DNA of 64,000 nt from Pseudomonas sp. H9 (GTDB taxonomy: Bacteria; Pseudomonadota; Gammaproteobacteria; Pseudomonadales; Pseudomonadaceae): positions 1 to 64,000 of the forward strand of contig NZ_SMOK01000027.1 in the NCBI RefSeq assembly GCF_004353925.1. The letters run 5' to 3'. A program made the translations under genes and the position numbers. Below, piece by piece: positions 44,386 to 53,316 of the stretch. Numbering within the stretch: the first letter of the stretch is position 1; each line of letters opens with the position of its first letter. The notes under the pieces are model-generated. The model saw only the letters and a program-made list of their open reading frames with translations. It was not told the DNA's origin and did no database searches.

Positions 44386-45594
44386 ATGAGCATTACCAAC
44401 CTACCCACAGCACCCTGTGTGTTGATTGCCGAGGGCGATCCCTGGGTTCGGGAGATGCTCAGTCAGATGTTGCTCAGTGTGCGTTGCGACGCACGTGTGC
44501 AAGTGTGTGCCGATGGCTCTCAGGCGCTGGCGGCGCTGTCTTGCCAGCCTGATCTGATCATTGCCGCGCGCGAACTGCCGGGTGGCGATGGCCTGGACTT
44601 GCTTCGCAGGGTGCGCGCCAAAGGCCGCGAAACGGTGCTGCCCTTCATCCTGATGAGCAACCGCAGTGACAGCGCCAGCGTGCGTGAAGCGCTGCCGTAT
44701 GCCCCTACGGCGTACTTGAGCAAGCCGTTGAACATGGACTCTTTGCGTCATCGCCTGGAAGACTTGTTGGTCAAGGTCGGTGAGGAAATCGCTTGCCCGG
44801 TGCCGCCGCTACAGCCGGGTATGACCTTGGCGCGGTTTCTTGAAGGGCGCCGAGCCACGGCAGATGGCGGGCCTTTGCTGGCTGATGTGCAGCAGGCGAT
44901 CAAGCGCAGTCTGAATCCGCAGGGGCTCAACCTCAAAACCTTGGAAGAAGAAATTCGCAACGACCCGCAGATTACTGCGGTGTTGATCGCGGCGGCTAAC
45001 AGCGCAGCGCTGCACCGTGACGGTGCGGTGCAGACGTTGATGCAGGCATTGCACAAGTTGGGCACTACCCAGAGCATGAACCTGATCCTGGGGCTGGCGC
45101 TCAAGCGCAGTGCCAAGCTCAGTGACCCGCTGTTGTCTGGCCGGGCCGAGCATTTCTGGGAACTGTCACTGCATGCCGCCGAATACGCGCGCACCCTGGC
45201 GCGCATGCTTGAACTGGATCAGGAGCGTTGCTACTGCGCCGGGCTGCTGCACTGCCTGGGCGATCTGGCGCTGCTGCGTTGCCTGCAGGAATGGCGCTTG
45301 TCTGGCGGAGAGCTGGATGAGGACAGCATTGAGTTGTCGCTCAATGAGTTCGGTGCGGCCTTCGGCTCAGCACTGCGCACGCGCTGGCGGTTGCCGCTGG
45401 AGCTGCGCGAGCTGATTGCGGCGATCTACCAGTTGGGCGGTGGGGTGTATTCGCGAGAAGCACTGGTGATGAACCTGGCCGGGCAACTGGCGCGGCTGCC
45501 GGCGGATCAGGGGCTGGAAGCGTTGGCAGACAGCAGGACGGCGCGGTTGCTCAAGGTCGGGATGGCGGAGCTGAGCAAACTGCGCAAAGTTTGA
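44386..45594 (+). CDS. Receiver-HDOD protein with degenerate phosphoacceptor
   Basis: The 402-residue protein has a REC-like domain (about 10-128) joined to an HDOD domain (about 140-345). In REC the acidic pair (E16, D18) and the Lys of LSKPLN (K113) remain, but the phosphoacceptor is Ala61 (DLIIAARELPGGDG in place of DLxxxD). It is therefore unlikely to be phosphorylated by a histidine kinase. HDOD domains are non-catalytic HD relatives that act as scaffolds in signalling and c-di-GMP networks. Start ATG 44386 follows CGGAGAG. Monocistronic between a terminator and a REP pair. Confidence 0.88.
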   Translation: MSITNLPTAPCVLIAEGDPWVREMLSQMLLSVRCDARVQVCADGSQALAALSCQPDLIIAARELPGGDGLDLLRRVRAKGRETVLPFILMSNRSDSASVREALPYAPTAYLSKPLNMDSLRHRLEDLLVKVGEEIACPVPPLQPGMTLARFLEGRRATADGGPLLADVQQAIKRSLNPQGLNLKTLEEEIRNDPQITAVLIAAANSAALHRDGAVQTLMQALHKLGTTQSMNLILGLALKRSAKLSDPLLSGRAEHFWELSLHAAEYARTLARMLELDQERCYCAGLLHCLGDLALLRCLQEWRLSGGELDEDSIELSLNEFGAAFGSALRTRWRLPLELRELIAAIYQLGGGVYSREALVMNLAGQLARLPADQGLEALADSRTARLLKVGMAELSKLRKV

Positions 45595-45603
45595 GAGGCG
45601 TGG

Positions 45604-45674
45604 TGTGGGAGCGGGCTTGCCCCGCGATTGCAGTTTGTCAGTCATAACGCATCGCGGGGCAAGCCCGCTCCTAC
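45604..45674. repeat. REP/BIME pair
   Basis: Inverted GTGGGAGCGGGCTTGCCCC units lie between the convergent REC-HDOD and PAS-GGDEF genes. Confidence 0.9.
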
Positions 45675-45682
45675 AGCCCCGA

Positions 45683-46672
45683 TCAGCCGATCACAATCTG
45701 ATTCTTTCCCTGACGCTTGGCCTGGTACATCGCCGCATCCGCGCGGGCAAACAGGTTGTCCACTGACTCATCTGCCTCGGTGATCCCTGTCAGCCCCTGG
45801 CTCGCTGTCACGCTGAAGCGCTGGTCGTCATGGGTAAACCCCAGGCGCTGAATTTCCCGCTGCAAACGCTCGGCAATCTGCTGGGCGATCTGCGGGGTAC
45901 ACCCCGGAAACACCGCCGCGAACTCTTCACCACCAATGCGCCCGAACAGGTCGCCACGGCGCAGTACCGCCTTGCCGGTGTCGGCTATGCGCTGCAGTAC
46001 GTAATCGCCTTCCTGATGGCCGTAGGTGTCGTTGATCTGTTTGAAGTCATCGATGTCCAGCAGCAAGAAGGCCAGCGGCGTTTGCTCCCGCTGTGCGCTG
46101 TCGAAGGCTTCCTGGGCGCAGTCGAAAAAGTGCCGCCGGTTGCTGCTCTGGGTCAGCACGTCGGTGGTCGCCAAGTGCTGGAGTTCATGCTCCAGCTGTT
46201 TTTTCTCGGTGATGTCTTCGGCCATACCAACCACGATCACCCGATGGTTGTTGTCGGCTTGCTGGTTGATGAAGCATTTGTCGCTGAGCCAGCGCACCTT
46301 GCCATCGGCGTCGATGATGCGGTACTCGCGGTCTTCCACTGCACCTTTGACCAGCACTTCGGCCAGGCTGCGTTCGGCATACTCCAGGTCGTCGGGGTAG
46401 ATGCTGTCGCGCCACTCGTTGTAATCGGCCAGCAGCAGGCCAGCCGGGCGACCGAAAATGCGTTCATAGGCGGGGCTTACATAAAGCACTTGGCGCGATT
46501 CCCAATCGAATGCCCAGAGCACGGCGTTGACGCTGTCGAGCAGCGAGCTGAACAGCTGCTCGCGTTCGCTCAGGCGTGCGACTTCGCCTTGCGCGTGCAT
46601 CAGCGCGAGTAGGGTTTGGGCCGCTTCCGGTGGCTCATTACAAGGTGGGGACGTCGGTTTCTTATTGACCAT
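45683..46672 (-). CDS. PAS-GGDEF diguanylate cyclase
   Basis: The 329-residue soluble protein has a short Glu-rich N-terminal helix, a PAS domain (about 38-158) and a GGDEF domain (about 165-329). The active site is intact: GGEEF (247-251) with LLLDIDDFKQINDTYGH upstream. An RxxD inhibitory site (R238-D241) lies exactly five residues before GGEEF, so product feedback is expected. It makes c-di-GMP from GTP. I chose ATG 46672 over 46723, since GAGAAG precedes it and PAS proteins rarely need the extension. It lies 135 bp after desA on the same strand. Confidence 0.92.
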   Translation of the reverse strand: MVNKKPTSPPCNEPPEAAQTLLALMHAQGEVARLSEREQLFSSLLDSVNAVLWAFDWESRQVLYVSPAYERIFGRPAGLLLADYNEWRDSIYPDDLEYAERSLAEVLVKGAVEDREYRIIDADGKVRWLSDKCFINQQADNNHRVIVVGMAEDITEKKQLEHELQHLATTDVLTQSSNRRHFFDCAQEAFDSAQREQTPLAFLLLDIDDFKQINDTYGHQEGDYVLQRIADTGKAVLRRGDLFGRIGGEEFAAVFPGCTPQIAQQIAERLQREIQRLGFTHDDQRFSVTASQGLTGITEADESVDNLFARADAAMYQAKRQGKNQIVIG

Positions 46673-46807
46673 TTGCGCGGAACTTCTCACACAGAGGCGG
46701 GCGGCCACGACCCGGCCCGCCACGCAGGCGTTAAGCCAGTCAGAGTAAGAATAGGCGGTGAAGTTCCAGGCAGCGCGCCCCGGGCTGGGGCGCGCCGATC
46801 AACGGCA

Positions 46808-47992
46808 TCAGGCCAGGGCAGGGCGCAGGGAGTAGGTTTTCAGCTGGGCGGCGAAGTCGCGTAGCGACTGGATGCCACTGGCTTCAGCTTCGTGTACCCA
46901 GTCTTTCATGGCCGCCAGCATGTCGTGACCATTGGAGCTGGTGCGTAGCCAGATTTGCTGCAGGGCCAGGCGCTTTTCGTAGATGGTCTTGAGGGCCTGG
47001 CTGTGCTCCAGCATGTTTTGAATGCGCAGGTGATGGCGCTCTTCGAGCAGGCTGGTTTCCCGCGACAGCAGGCGTTTGGCACGGCGGAACTGATGGCGCA
47101 CCGAATCGTCGACCCGCGCCAGCTCTTGCTTGACCAGCGGCGCGATCACCAGCTTGCGGTACTGGGCCATGATCTGGAAGCGGTTGTTGAGGATCGCCAT
47201 GGCGGTGTCCATGTCGAGCTGGCCTTTGCCTTCGACCCGGTGGGCGATAGGCGCGACACGCTGCACCTTGGCCAGGCGCAGGGCGCAGAACAGCTTGATC
47301 CAGGCCCAACCCATGTCGAACTCCCAGCGCTTGACCGACAGCTTGGCCGAGTTCGGGTAGGTGTGGTGGTTGTTATGCAGCTCTTCGCCGCCGACGATGA
47401 TGCCCCAGGGCACCAGGTTGGTGGCGGCGTCACGGCATTCGAAGTTGCGATAGCCCACAGCATGGCCAAGGCCGTTAATAACGCCTGCGGCCCAGAATGG
47501 AATCCACATCATCTGCACGGCCCAGATGGTGATGCCGGCGGTGCCGAACAGCAGCAGGTCGATCACGGCCATCAGGACGATACCGCCGAGCTTGTAGCGC
47601 GAGTACAGATTGCGCTCGATCCAGTCTTCAGGGCAGTTCTTGCCGTAAATCCGCAGGGTTTCCGGGTTTTGCGCTTCTTCGCGGTACAGCTCGGCACCTT
47701 TGCGCAGTACGGTGGACAAGCCTTTGATCACCGGGCTGTGCGGGTCGTCGACGGTTTCGCATTTGGCGTGGTGCTTGCGGTGGATAGCCGTCCACTCACG
47801 GGTGTTCTGTGCCGTGGTCAGCCACAGCCAGAAGCGGAAAAAGTGCTTGAGCCCTGCATTCAGTTCCAGCGAGCGGTGGGCGGAATAGCGGTGCAAGTAG
47901 ACGGTGACACTGACGATGGTCACGTGGGTCATGACCAGGGTAACTGCCAGCAGTTGCCAGGCTGACAAGTTGAGTAAACCTTGGTACCACAT
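46808..47992 (-). CDS. desA: Acyl-lipid delta-9 fatty-acid desaturase DesA
   Basis: The 394-residue membrane di-iron enzyme has the three histidine boxes HRYSAHR (34-40), HRKHH (71-75) and HNNHH (206-210), plus His177 in NGLGHAVGYRN. These are the SCD/acyl-CoA desaturase type. Pseudomonas DesA (PA0286 in P. aeruginosa, in the same neighbourhood) introduces double bonds into phospholipid acyl chains aerobically. Four membrane helices lie within residues 10-180. The C-terminal extension (about 270-394) is helical and cytoplasmic. Divergent from the PAS-GGDEF-EAL gene as in P. aeruginosa. Confidence 0.92.
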   Translation of the reverse strand: MWYQGLLNLSAWQLLAVTLVMTHVTIVSVTVYLHRYSAHRSLELNAGLKHFFRFWLWLTTAQNTREWTAIHRKHHAKCETVDDPHSPVIKGLSTVLRKGAELYREEAQNPETLRIYGKNCPEDWIERNLYSRYKLGGIVLMAVIDLLLFGTAGITIWAVQMMWIPFWAAGVINGLGHAVGYRNFECRDAATNLVPWGIIVGGEELHNNHHTYPNSAKLSVKRWEFDMGWAWIKLFCALRLAKVQRVAPIAHRVEGKGQLDMDTAMAILNNRFQIMAQYRKLVIAPLVKQELARVDDSVRHQFRRAKRLLSRETSLLEERHHLRIQNMLEHSQALKTIYEKRLALQQIWLRTSSNGHDMLAAMKDWVHEAEASGIQSLRDFAAQLKTYSLRPALA

Positions 47993-48101
47993 AGGCGAAA
48001 GGGCCCTCTAGAACTTAAGGAACAGCGGGAAGCATTATCCCCGCACATACAAATAAAACCAGTCGGCCTTTTAGATAGGAAGTCACGGGATGTTTCTACC
48101 C

Positions 48102-48107
48102 TATAAT
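48102..48107 (+). promoter_or_regulatory. -10-like TATAAT upstream of the PAS-GGDEF-EAL gene
   Basis: A perfect TATAAT lies 34 bp before the ATG at 48142. No good -35 is seen at the right distance, so an activator or a different sigma factor may be needed. On this reading the leader is very short. Confidence 0.4.
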
Positions 48108-48141
48108 CCCCAAATATTTTTTGTGGGCTTGTCTGCACGTT

Positions 48142-50031
48142 ATGTCTGCTTCAATTCGAGATGCCTTGCGCATGGCTGCGCTGTACCTGGTTTTGTCTGT
48201 GCTGTGGCTGGCACTCTCTGATCAAATATTGAGCAGCCTTTTCGATAACCCGCAGCAATTGGCCCGTTGGCAATTGCTCAGTGCCTATGTCTGGGTGCTG
48301 TGTAGTGCCATGCTGATTTTCACCTCGCGTGCCCGCCTGTTGACCTTCATCGGTGTTGGCGCGCGCTTGCGTCGCGAAGACCGCGAGCGCCTGCGCATGG
48401 CGGCGGCGGTGTTCGACAGCACCCTTGAAGGGGTGCTGGTGACTGACCGTGACGGTGTGATCGTGCATGTGAACCGTGCGTTTATGCGCATCACCGGCTA
48501 CGAAAAAGATGAAGTCATCGGCGAGCGCCCGAACAAGTTCAAATCCGGGCGGCATGGCCCGGCGTTCTACCAGCAGATCTACGCCTCCCTGGCCGAAACG
48601 GGTGAGTGGAGCGGCGAGATCTGGAACCGGCGCAAAAGTGGAGAGGTGTATCCACAATGGCAGACCATTTGCTCGATCCGTGATGACAGCGGTGAGGTCA
48701 GCCACTATGTGGCGGTGTTCAGCGATATCAGTGTCATCAAGCACACCGAGAGTGAATTGGCGTACCTGGCCCACCATGACCCGCTTACCGACCTGCCAAA
48801 CCGCCTGCTGTTCAGTGACCGGGCCGAGCAGGCGCTGGCTGCCGCTCAGGCAAACAAGCGTGGCTGTGCCTTGTTGTTGATGGACCTGGACCATTTCCAG
48901 AGCATCAACGACGGCCTTGGCCACAATGTAGGCGACCAGTTGCTCAAGGCGGTGGGCGAGCGCCTCAAGGATTTGCTCGGCAACGGAATGACCCTGGCGC
49001 GCCTGGGCGGTGACGAGTTTGCCGTGCTGACCGAACAATGCCCGCAAGTTGGCCACGCTGCGGCACTGGCACAAAACATCATCGATGCGATGAAGCAGCC
49101 TTTTGAGATCGACAATCAGCGTTTGTTCGTCGGTGTCAGCATTGGCATCAGCCTGTTCCCCAGCGATGCCCTGAGTGCTGAGCAATTGCTGCGCAATGCC
49201 GACTCGGCGTTGTTTACCGCCAAGGCTGCTGGGCGCGCCGCTTATGCCTTGTACACCGAAGAAATGACTGCCCACGCCCAGCAGCGCGTTGAAACAGCGG
49301 CAGAACTGCGTCGAGCGCTGGAGCAGGAAGAGCTGCGGGTCTTCTACCAGCCGGTGCACGACCTCAGCAGCGGCGCCATGATCGGTGTCGAGGCGTTGGT
49401 GCGCTGGCAGCATCCAGAGCGCGGCCTGGTGCCGCCGGGGGAGTTTATTCCGATTGCCGAGCGCACCGGTTTGATCGCCGATATCGACAACTGGGTGTTG
49501 CATCAGGCCTGTGCGCAGATGGTGCAGTGGCAGGCTGACGGGCGGCCGCTGCAATTTGTGGCGGTGAACATTTCCAGCCGCCTGTTCGGCCATCGCGAGC
49601 TTTTCCAGAAAGTCGCCAAGGTGCTGCATGACACCGGCCTGGACCCGGCAATGCTGGAGCTGGAGGTCACCGAAAGTGCCGTCATGGAAGACCCGGAGAT
49701 CGCCCTGGAACAGTTGCATCGTCTGCGTGAGTTGGGCCTGCGTCTGGCGATCGACGACTTTGGTACGGGCTATTCGTCGCTGTTGCGGCTCAAGCGCCTG
49801 CCAGTGCAGAAGCTCAAGATCGATCAGGGCTTTGTCGCGGGCTTGCCGTGTGACGACGACGATGTGGCGATTGTTCGGGTGATCATTGCCTTGGGTAACA
49901 GCATGGGCATGCAGGTGCTTGCCGAAGGTATCGAGCAGGGTGAGCAAGCCCGGTTCTTGCTCGAACATGGCTGTCAGCTGGGGCAGGGCTACTGGTTTGG
50001 ACGGCCGGTTCCGGCGCATCAGTTGGGCTGA
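48142..50031 (+). CDS. PAS-GGDEF-EAL c-di-GMP protein (PA0285/PipA-like)
   Basis: The 629-residue inner-membrane protein has two N-terminal helices (about 11-30 and 45-62), a PAS domain (about 85-205), a GGDEF domain (GGDEF 289-293) and an EAL domain. EAL residues look catalytic: EAL (417-419), ELEVTES (506-512), DDFGTGYSS (538-546) and KLKID. Either cyclase or phosphodiesterase activity is possible; in such hybrids the EAL activity often dominates. By synteny (desA, small YezD gene, sbp-cysTWA) it corresponds to P. aeruginosa PA0285, described as a phosphodiesterase. ATG 48142 was chosen over a TTG at 48121. Confidence 0.9.
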   Translation: MSASIRDALRMAALYLVLSVLWLALSDQILSSLFDNPQQLARWQLLSAYVWVLCSAMLIFTSRARLLTFIGVGARLRREDRERLRMAAAVFDSTLEGVLVTDRDGVIVHVNRAFMRITGYEKDEVIGERPNKFKSGRHGPAFYQQIYASLAETGEWSGEIWNRRKSGEVYPQWQTICSIRDDSGEVSHYVAVFSDISVIKHTESELAYLAHHDPLTDLPNRLLFSDRAEQALAAAQANKRGCALLLMDLDHFQSINDGLGHNVGDQLLKAVGERLKDLLGNGMTLARLGGDEFAVLTEQCPQVGHAAALAQNIIDAMKQPFEIDNQRLFVGVSIGISLFPSDALSAEQLLRNADSALFTAKAAGRAAYALYTEEMTAHAQQRVETAAELRRALEQEELRVFYQPVHDLSSGAMIGVEALVRWQHPERGLVPPGEFIPIAERTGLIADIDNWVLHQACAQMVQWQADGRPLQFVAVNISSRLFGHRELFQKVAKVLHDTGLDPAMLELEVTESAVMEDPEIALEQLHRLRELGLRLAIDDFGTGYSSLLRLKRLPVQKLKIDQGFVAGLPCDDDDVAIVRVIIALGNSMGMQVLAEGIEQGEQARFLLEHGCQLGQGYWFGRPVPAHQLG

Positions 50032-50044
50032 TCGCATCACGCTG

Positions 50045-50113
50045 GTAGGAGCGGGCTTGCCCCGCGATAGCGGTTTGTCAGGCACATCGCAATCGCGGGG
50101 CAAGCCCGCTCCT
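50045..50113. repeat. REP/BIME pair
   Basis: Inverted GTAGGAGCGGGCTTGCCCC units follow the PAS-GGDEF-EAL gene by 13 bp. Confidence 0.9.
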
Positions 50114-50138
50114 GCTGTTGTATTTTGGTTATATAAAA

Positions 50139-50193
50139 ATTCTTAAATAGTATTTTTAAGAATATTCAAGCGCCCCTAAGATTGCCCTCAAGC
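50139..50193 (+). promoter_or_regulatory. Sulfur-type promoter of yezD-sbp-cysTWA
   Basis: A perfect 9-bp inverted repeat ATTCTTAAA / TTTAAGAAT (50139-50147 and 50155-50163) is followed by GAATA (50160), -10 TAAGAT (50177-50182) and TCAAGC (50188-50193). No good -35 is present, as expected for an activator-dependent promoter. The GAATA / TANNNT / TCAAGC arrangement recurs before two other genes in the block. CysB is the natural candidate, by inference. Confidence 0.55.
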
Positions 50194-50253
50194 CAGGTGC
50201 AGTCTTCCCCCTTCACGCAACTGCACGGCACCTTTTCTCATAGGAGCACGAGC

Positions 50254-50436
50254 ATGAGCGCATCTCTGCGTAGCGTTGACGGTCAGGACGAAGCCACCAT
50301 TCTGCGCGAAATCCAGAGCGCCCTGCGCGACCTGCGATTTGGCGCGGTGGAGATCACCGTGCACAACGCTCAGGTTGTGCAAATCGAGCGCAAAGAAAAA
50401 TTCCGCCTGCAGAACCCCGGCCACAAGCCTTCCTGA
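50254..50436 (+). CDS. YezD-family (DUF2292) small protein
   Basis: The 60-residue protein (ILREIQSALRDLRFGAVEIT, VQIERKEKFRL) matches the YezD/DUF2292 family. These small proteins are repeatedly encoded next to sulfate or cysteine genes; the biochemical role is unknown. ATG 50254 has AGGAG upstream. It is the first gene after the sulfur-type promoter and precedes sbp by 76 bp, which contain a lone half REP. Confidence 0.85.
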   Translation: MSASLRSVDGQDEATILREIQSALRDLRFGAVEITVHNAQVVQIERKEKFRLQNPGHKPS

Positions 50437-50444
50437 CCCTCTCT

Positions 50445-50469
50445 GTGAGAGCGGGCTTGCCCCGCGATC
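50445..50469 (+). repeat. Solitary REP half-unit
   Basis: One GTGAGAGCGGGCTTGCCCCG unit lies between yezD and sbp without its inverted partner. A single palindromic half in a 5' region could modulate relative expression of the two genes. Confidence 0.75.
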
Positions 50470-50512
50470 AACGCCACCTAATTAAAAAAATAGCCAAATC
50501 GGGAGCTTCACC

Positions 50513-51520
50513 ATGTCCATCCGCCGTTATGCCCTGGCAGCCCTCGCCAGCGCCGTTTTTGCCGGTTCCGCCATCGCCAAGGACTACGAGTTGCTGAACG
50601 TGTCCTACGATCCGACCCGTGAGCTGTATCAGCAGTACAACGCCGAGTTCATCAAGCATTGGCAGCAGGCTCATCCGGACGACAAGGTGAAGATCCAGCA
50701 ATCCCACGGTGGCTCGGGCAAGCAGGCGCGGGCGGTGATCGACGGCCTGCGCGCTGACGTGGTGACCCTGGCCCTGGCCGGTGACATCGACGAAGTCGCC
50801 AAGCTTGGCAAAACCCTGCCGGACAACTGGCAGACCCGCCTGCCGGACGCCAGCACGCCGTACACCTCGACCATCGTGTTCCTGGTGCGCAAGGGCAACC
50901 CCAAAGGCATTAAGGACTGGGGCGATCTGGTCAAAAATGACGTGTCGGTGATTACCCCGAACCCGAAAACCTCCGGCGGTGCGCGCTGGAACTTCCTCGC
51001 CGCCTGGGCCTACGGCCTGAAAACCGGTGGCAGCGAAGCCAAGGCCCAGGAATACGTGAAAGAGCTGTTCAAGCGTGTACCAGTGCTGGATACCGGTGCC
51101 CGTGGTTCGACCATTACCTTCGTCAACAACGGTCAGGGTGATGTGTTGCTGGCCTGGGAAAACGAAGCCTTCCTGGCCCTCAAGGAAGAGGGGGGTGCCG
51201 ACAAGTTCGATATCGTCGTACCGTCGCTGTCGATTCTCGCCGAGCCGCCAGTAGCGGTGGTCGACAAGAATGCGCAGAAGAAAGGCAACGAGAAAATCGC
51301 CGAAGAATACCTGAAGTACTTGTACAGCCCGGCCGGGCAGAAGATCGCAGCAGAGAACTTCTACCGCCCGCGTGATGAGAAAGTCGCCGCCGAATATGCC
51401 AAGCAGTTCCCGAAACTGGATCTGGTAACTATCGACAAAGACTTCGGTGGCTGGAAGACTGCGCAGCCCAAGTTCTTTAACGATGGTGGTGTGTTCGACC
51501 AGATCTACACGGCTCAGTAA
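50513..51520 (+). CDS. sbp: Periplasmic sulfate-binding protein
   Basis: The 335-residue protein has a signal peptide (cleavage after about residue 22, GSAIA/KDYELL). The mature start LLNVSYDPTRELYQQYN and motifs SHGGSGKQARAV and FVNNGQGDVLLAWENEA are hallmarks of Sbp/CysP sulfate or thiosulfate binders. It delivers ligand to the CysT-CysW-CysA transporter encoded downstream. Length matches Sbp. It is 87 bp before cysT. Confidence 0.96.
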   Translation: MSIRRYALAALASAVFAGSAIAKDYELLNVSYDPTRELYQQYNAEFIKHWQQAHPDDKVKIQQSHGGSGKQARAVIDGLRADVVTLALAGDIDEVAKLGKTLPDNWQTRLPDASTPYTSTIVFLVRKGNPKGIKDWGDLVKNDVSVITPNPKTSGGARWNFLAAWAYGLKTGGSEAKAQEYVKELFKRVPVLDTGARGSTITFVNNGQGDVLLAWENEAFLALKEEGGADKFDIVVPSLSILAEPPVAVVDKNAQKKGNEKIAEEYLKYLYSPAGQKIAAENFYRPRDEKVAAEYAKQFPKLDLVTIDKDFGGWKTAQPKFFNDGGVFDQIYTAQ

Positions 51521-51607
51521 CTCAGGGTCGTCAGGATAATCGCCGTTCAGTAGCCAGCATGGGCCCGGGATTTGTCCCGGGCTTCGTGCGTTCAACCAGG
51601 GACCTTT

Positions 51608-52426
51608 ATGTCACGTCGTATCTCCCCCGTCATACCCGGCTTCGGGCTGACGCTGGGTTACACCTTGGTGTACCTCAGTCTGATTGTGCTCATACCGCTG
51701 GCGGCCATGTTCATACATGCCTCCCAGCTCACCTGGGAGCAGTTCTGGGCCATTGTCAGTGCGCCGCGTGTGCTCGCTGCACTGAAGCTGAGTTTCGGTA
51801 CTGCCCTCTTCGCCGCCATCATCAACGGCATCATCGGTACTTTGCTGGCCTGGGTTCTGGTGCGTTACACCTTCCCGGGACGCAAGATCATCGAGGCGAT
51901 GATCGACCTGCCATTCGCCTTGCCTACTGCCGTAGCGGGTATCGCCCTGACGGCGCTGTATGCACCTGCAGGTCTGGTCGGGCAGTTCGCGACCGATCTG
52001 GGCTTCAAGATTGCCTACACCCCCTTGGGTATCACCCTGGCGTTGACCTTCGTGACCTTGCCGTTCGTGGTGCGTACGGTGCAGCCGGTACTGGCGGATA
52101 TTCCCCGCGAAGTCGAAGAAGCCGCCGCTTGCCTGGGCGCCAAGCCGCTGCAGGTGTTCCGTTATGTGCTGTTGCCGGCACTGCTGCCTGCCTGGCTGAC
52201 CGGCTTTGCCCTGGCCTTTGCGCGTGGCGTGGGTGAGTACGGTTCGGTGATTTTCATCGCCGGTAACATGCCGATGAAAACCGAGATCCTGCCGCTGCTG
52301 ATCATGGTCAAACTCGACCAATACGACTACACCGGCGCCACTGCCATCGGCGTGTTGATGCTGGTGGTTTCCTTCATCCTGTTGCTGCTGATCAACTTGT
52401 TGCAGCGGCGCATTGAAACCCCTTGA
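51608..52426 (+). CDS. cysT: Sulfate/thiosulfate ABC permease CysT (CysU)
   Basis: The 272-residue inner-membrane permease has six helices and the EAA loop for ATPase contact (EVEEAAACLGAKPLQVFRYV). The sequence PVIPGFGLTLGYTLVYL at the start is typical. ATG 51608 is chosen; the ORF extension to 51572 lacks a ribosome site. It forms a heterodimeric pore with CysW. Spacing to cysW is 14 bp. Confidence 0.95.
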   Translation: MSRRISPVIPGFGLTLGYTLVYLSLIVLIPLAAMFIHASQLTWEQFWAIVSAPRVLAALKLSFGTALFAAIINGIIGTLLAWVLVRYTFPGRKIIEAMIDLPFALPTAVAGIALTALYAPAGLVGQFATDLGFKIAYTPLGITLALTFVTLPFVVRTVQPVLADIPREVEEAAACLGAKPLQVFRYVLLPALLPAWLTGFALAFARGVGEYGSVIFIAGNMPMKTEILPLLIMVKLDQYDYTGATAIGVLMLVVSFILLLLINLLQRRIETP

Positions 52427-52440
52427 AGGAGGCCACCTCT

Positions 52441-53313
52441 ATGTCTGCAACTTCAATTGGTGCGGCTGCTTCGGCCAATGCTGCGCGGCGTGGCAGCGCG
52501 ACTTCACGGCGCATTCTGATCGGCCTCGCCTGGTTGATCTTTGCGCTGTTTCTGTTGCTGCCACTGGTTATCGTGGTGTCCCAGGGCTTGAAAATGGGCC
52601 TGGGTACTTTCTTCGAAGCGATCTTCGAACCTGATGCAATCTCGGCCTTGAAGCTGACCCTTATTGCCGTGGCCATCTCGGTGCCACTGAACCTGGTGTT
52701 CGGTGTCAGTGCGGCCTGGTGCGTGAGCAAGTACAACTTCCGCGGCAAGAGTATTCTGGTGACGCTGATCGACTTGCCGTTCTCGGTGTCGCCGGTGATT
52801 GCCGGTCTGGTCTATGTGCTGATGTTCGGTGCCCAAGGCCTGTTCGGGCCGTGGCTGCAGGATCACGATATTCAGATCGTCTTCGCTTTGCCGGGGATCG
52901 TGCTGGCGACCATCTTCGTTACCGTGCCCTTTGTGGCCCGTGAGCTGATCCCGCTGATGCAAGAGCAGGGTACTCAGGAAGAAGAAGCGGCACGCCTGCT
53001 GGGTGCCAACGGCTGGCAGATGTTCTGGCACGTGACCCTGCCCAACATCAAATGGGGCCTGATCTATGGCGTGGTGCTGTGTACCGCGCGGGCGATGGGT
53101 GAGTTTGGTGCGGTGTCAGTGGTTTCCGGGCACATTCGCGGGGTGACCAACACCTTGCCGTTGCACGTCGAGATCCTCTACAACGAATACAACCACGTCG
53201 CCGCCTTTAGTGTGGCCAGCCTGTTGCTGATCCTGGCGCTCTTTATCCTGCTGCTCAAGCAGTGGAGCGAGTCTCGCATTAACCGCCTGCGCCACAGCGC
53301 AGCGGAGGAATAA
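52441..53313 (+). CDS. cysW: Sulfate/thiosulfate ABC permease CysW
   Basis: The 290-residue permease has six helices and an EAA loop (EEEAARLLGANGWQMFWHV). The conserved end VRGVTNTLPLHVEILYNEYN-like sequence (GVTNTLPLHVEILYNEY) identifies the CysW branch. AAGGAGG sits ahead of ATG 52441. A Ser/Ala-rich N-terminal tail of about 25 residues precedes the first helix. It is followed by cysA after 3 bp. Confidence 0.95.
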   Translation: MSATSIGAAASANAARRGSATSRRILIGLAWLIFALFLLLPLVIVVSQGLKMGLGTFFEAIFEPDAISALKLTLIAVAISVPLNLVFGVSAAWCVSKYNFRGKSILVTLIDLPFSVSPVIAGLVYVLMFGAQGLFGPWLQDHDIQIVFALPGIVLATIFVTVPFVARELIPLMQEQGTQEEEAARLLGANGWQMFWHVTLPNIKWGLIYGVVLCTARAMGEFGAVSVVSGHIRGVTNTLPLHVEILYNEYNHVAAFSVASLLLILALFILLLKQWSESRINRLRHSAAEE

Positions 53314-53316
53314 TTC

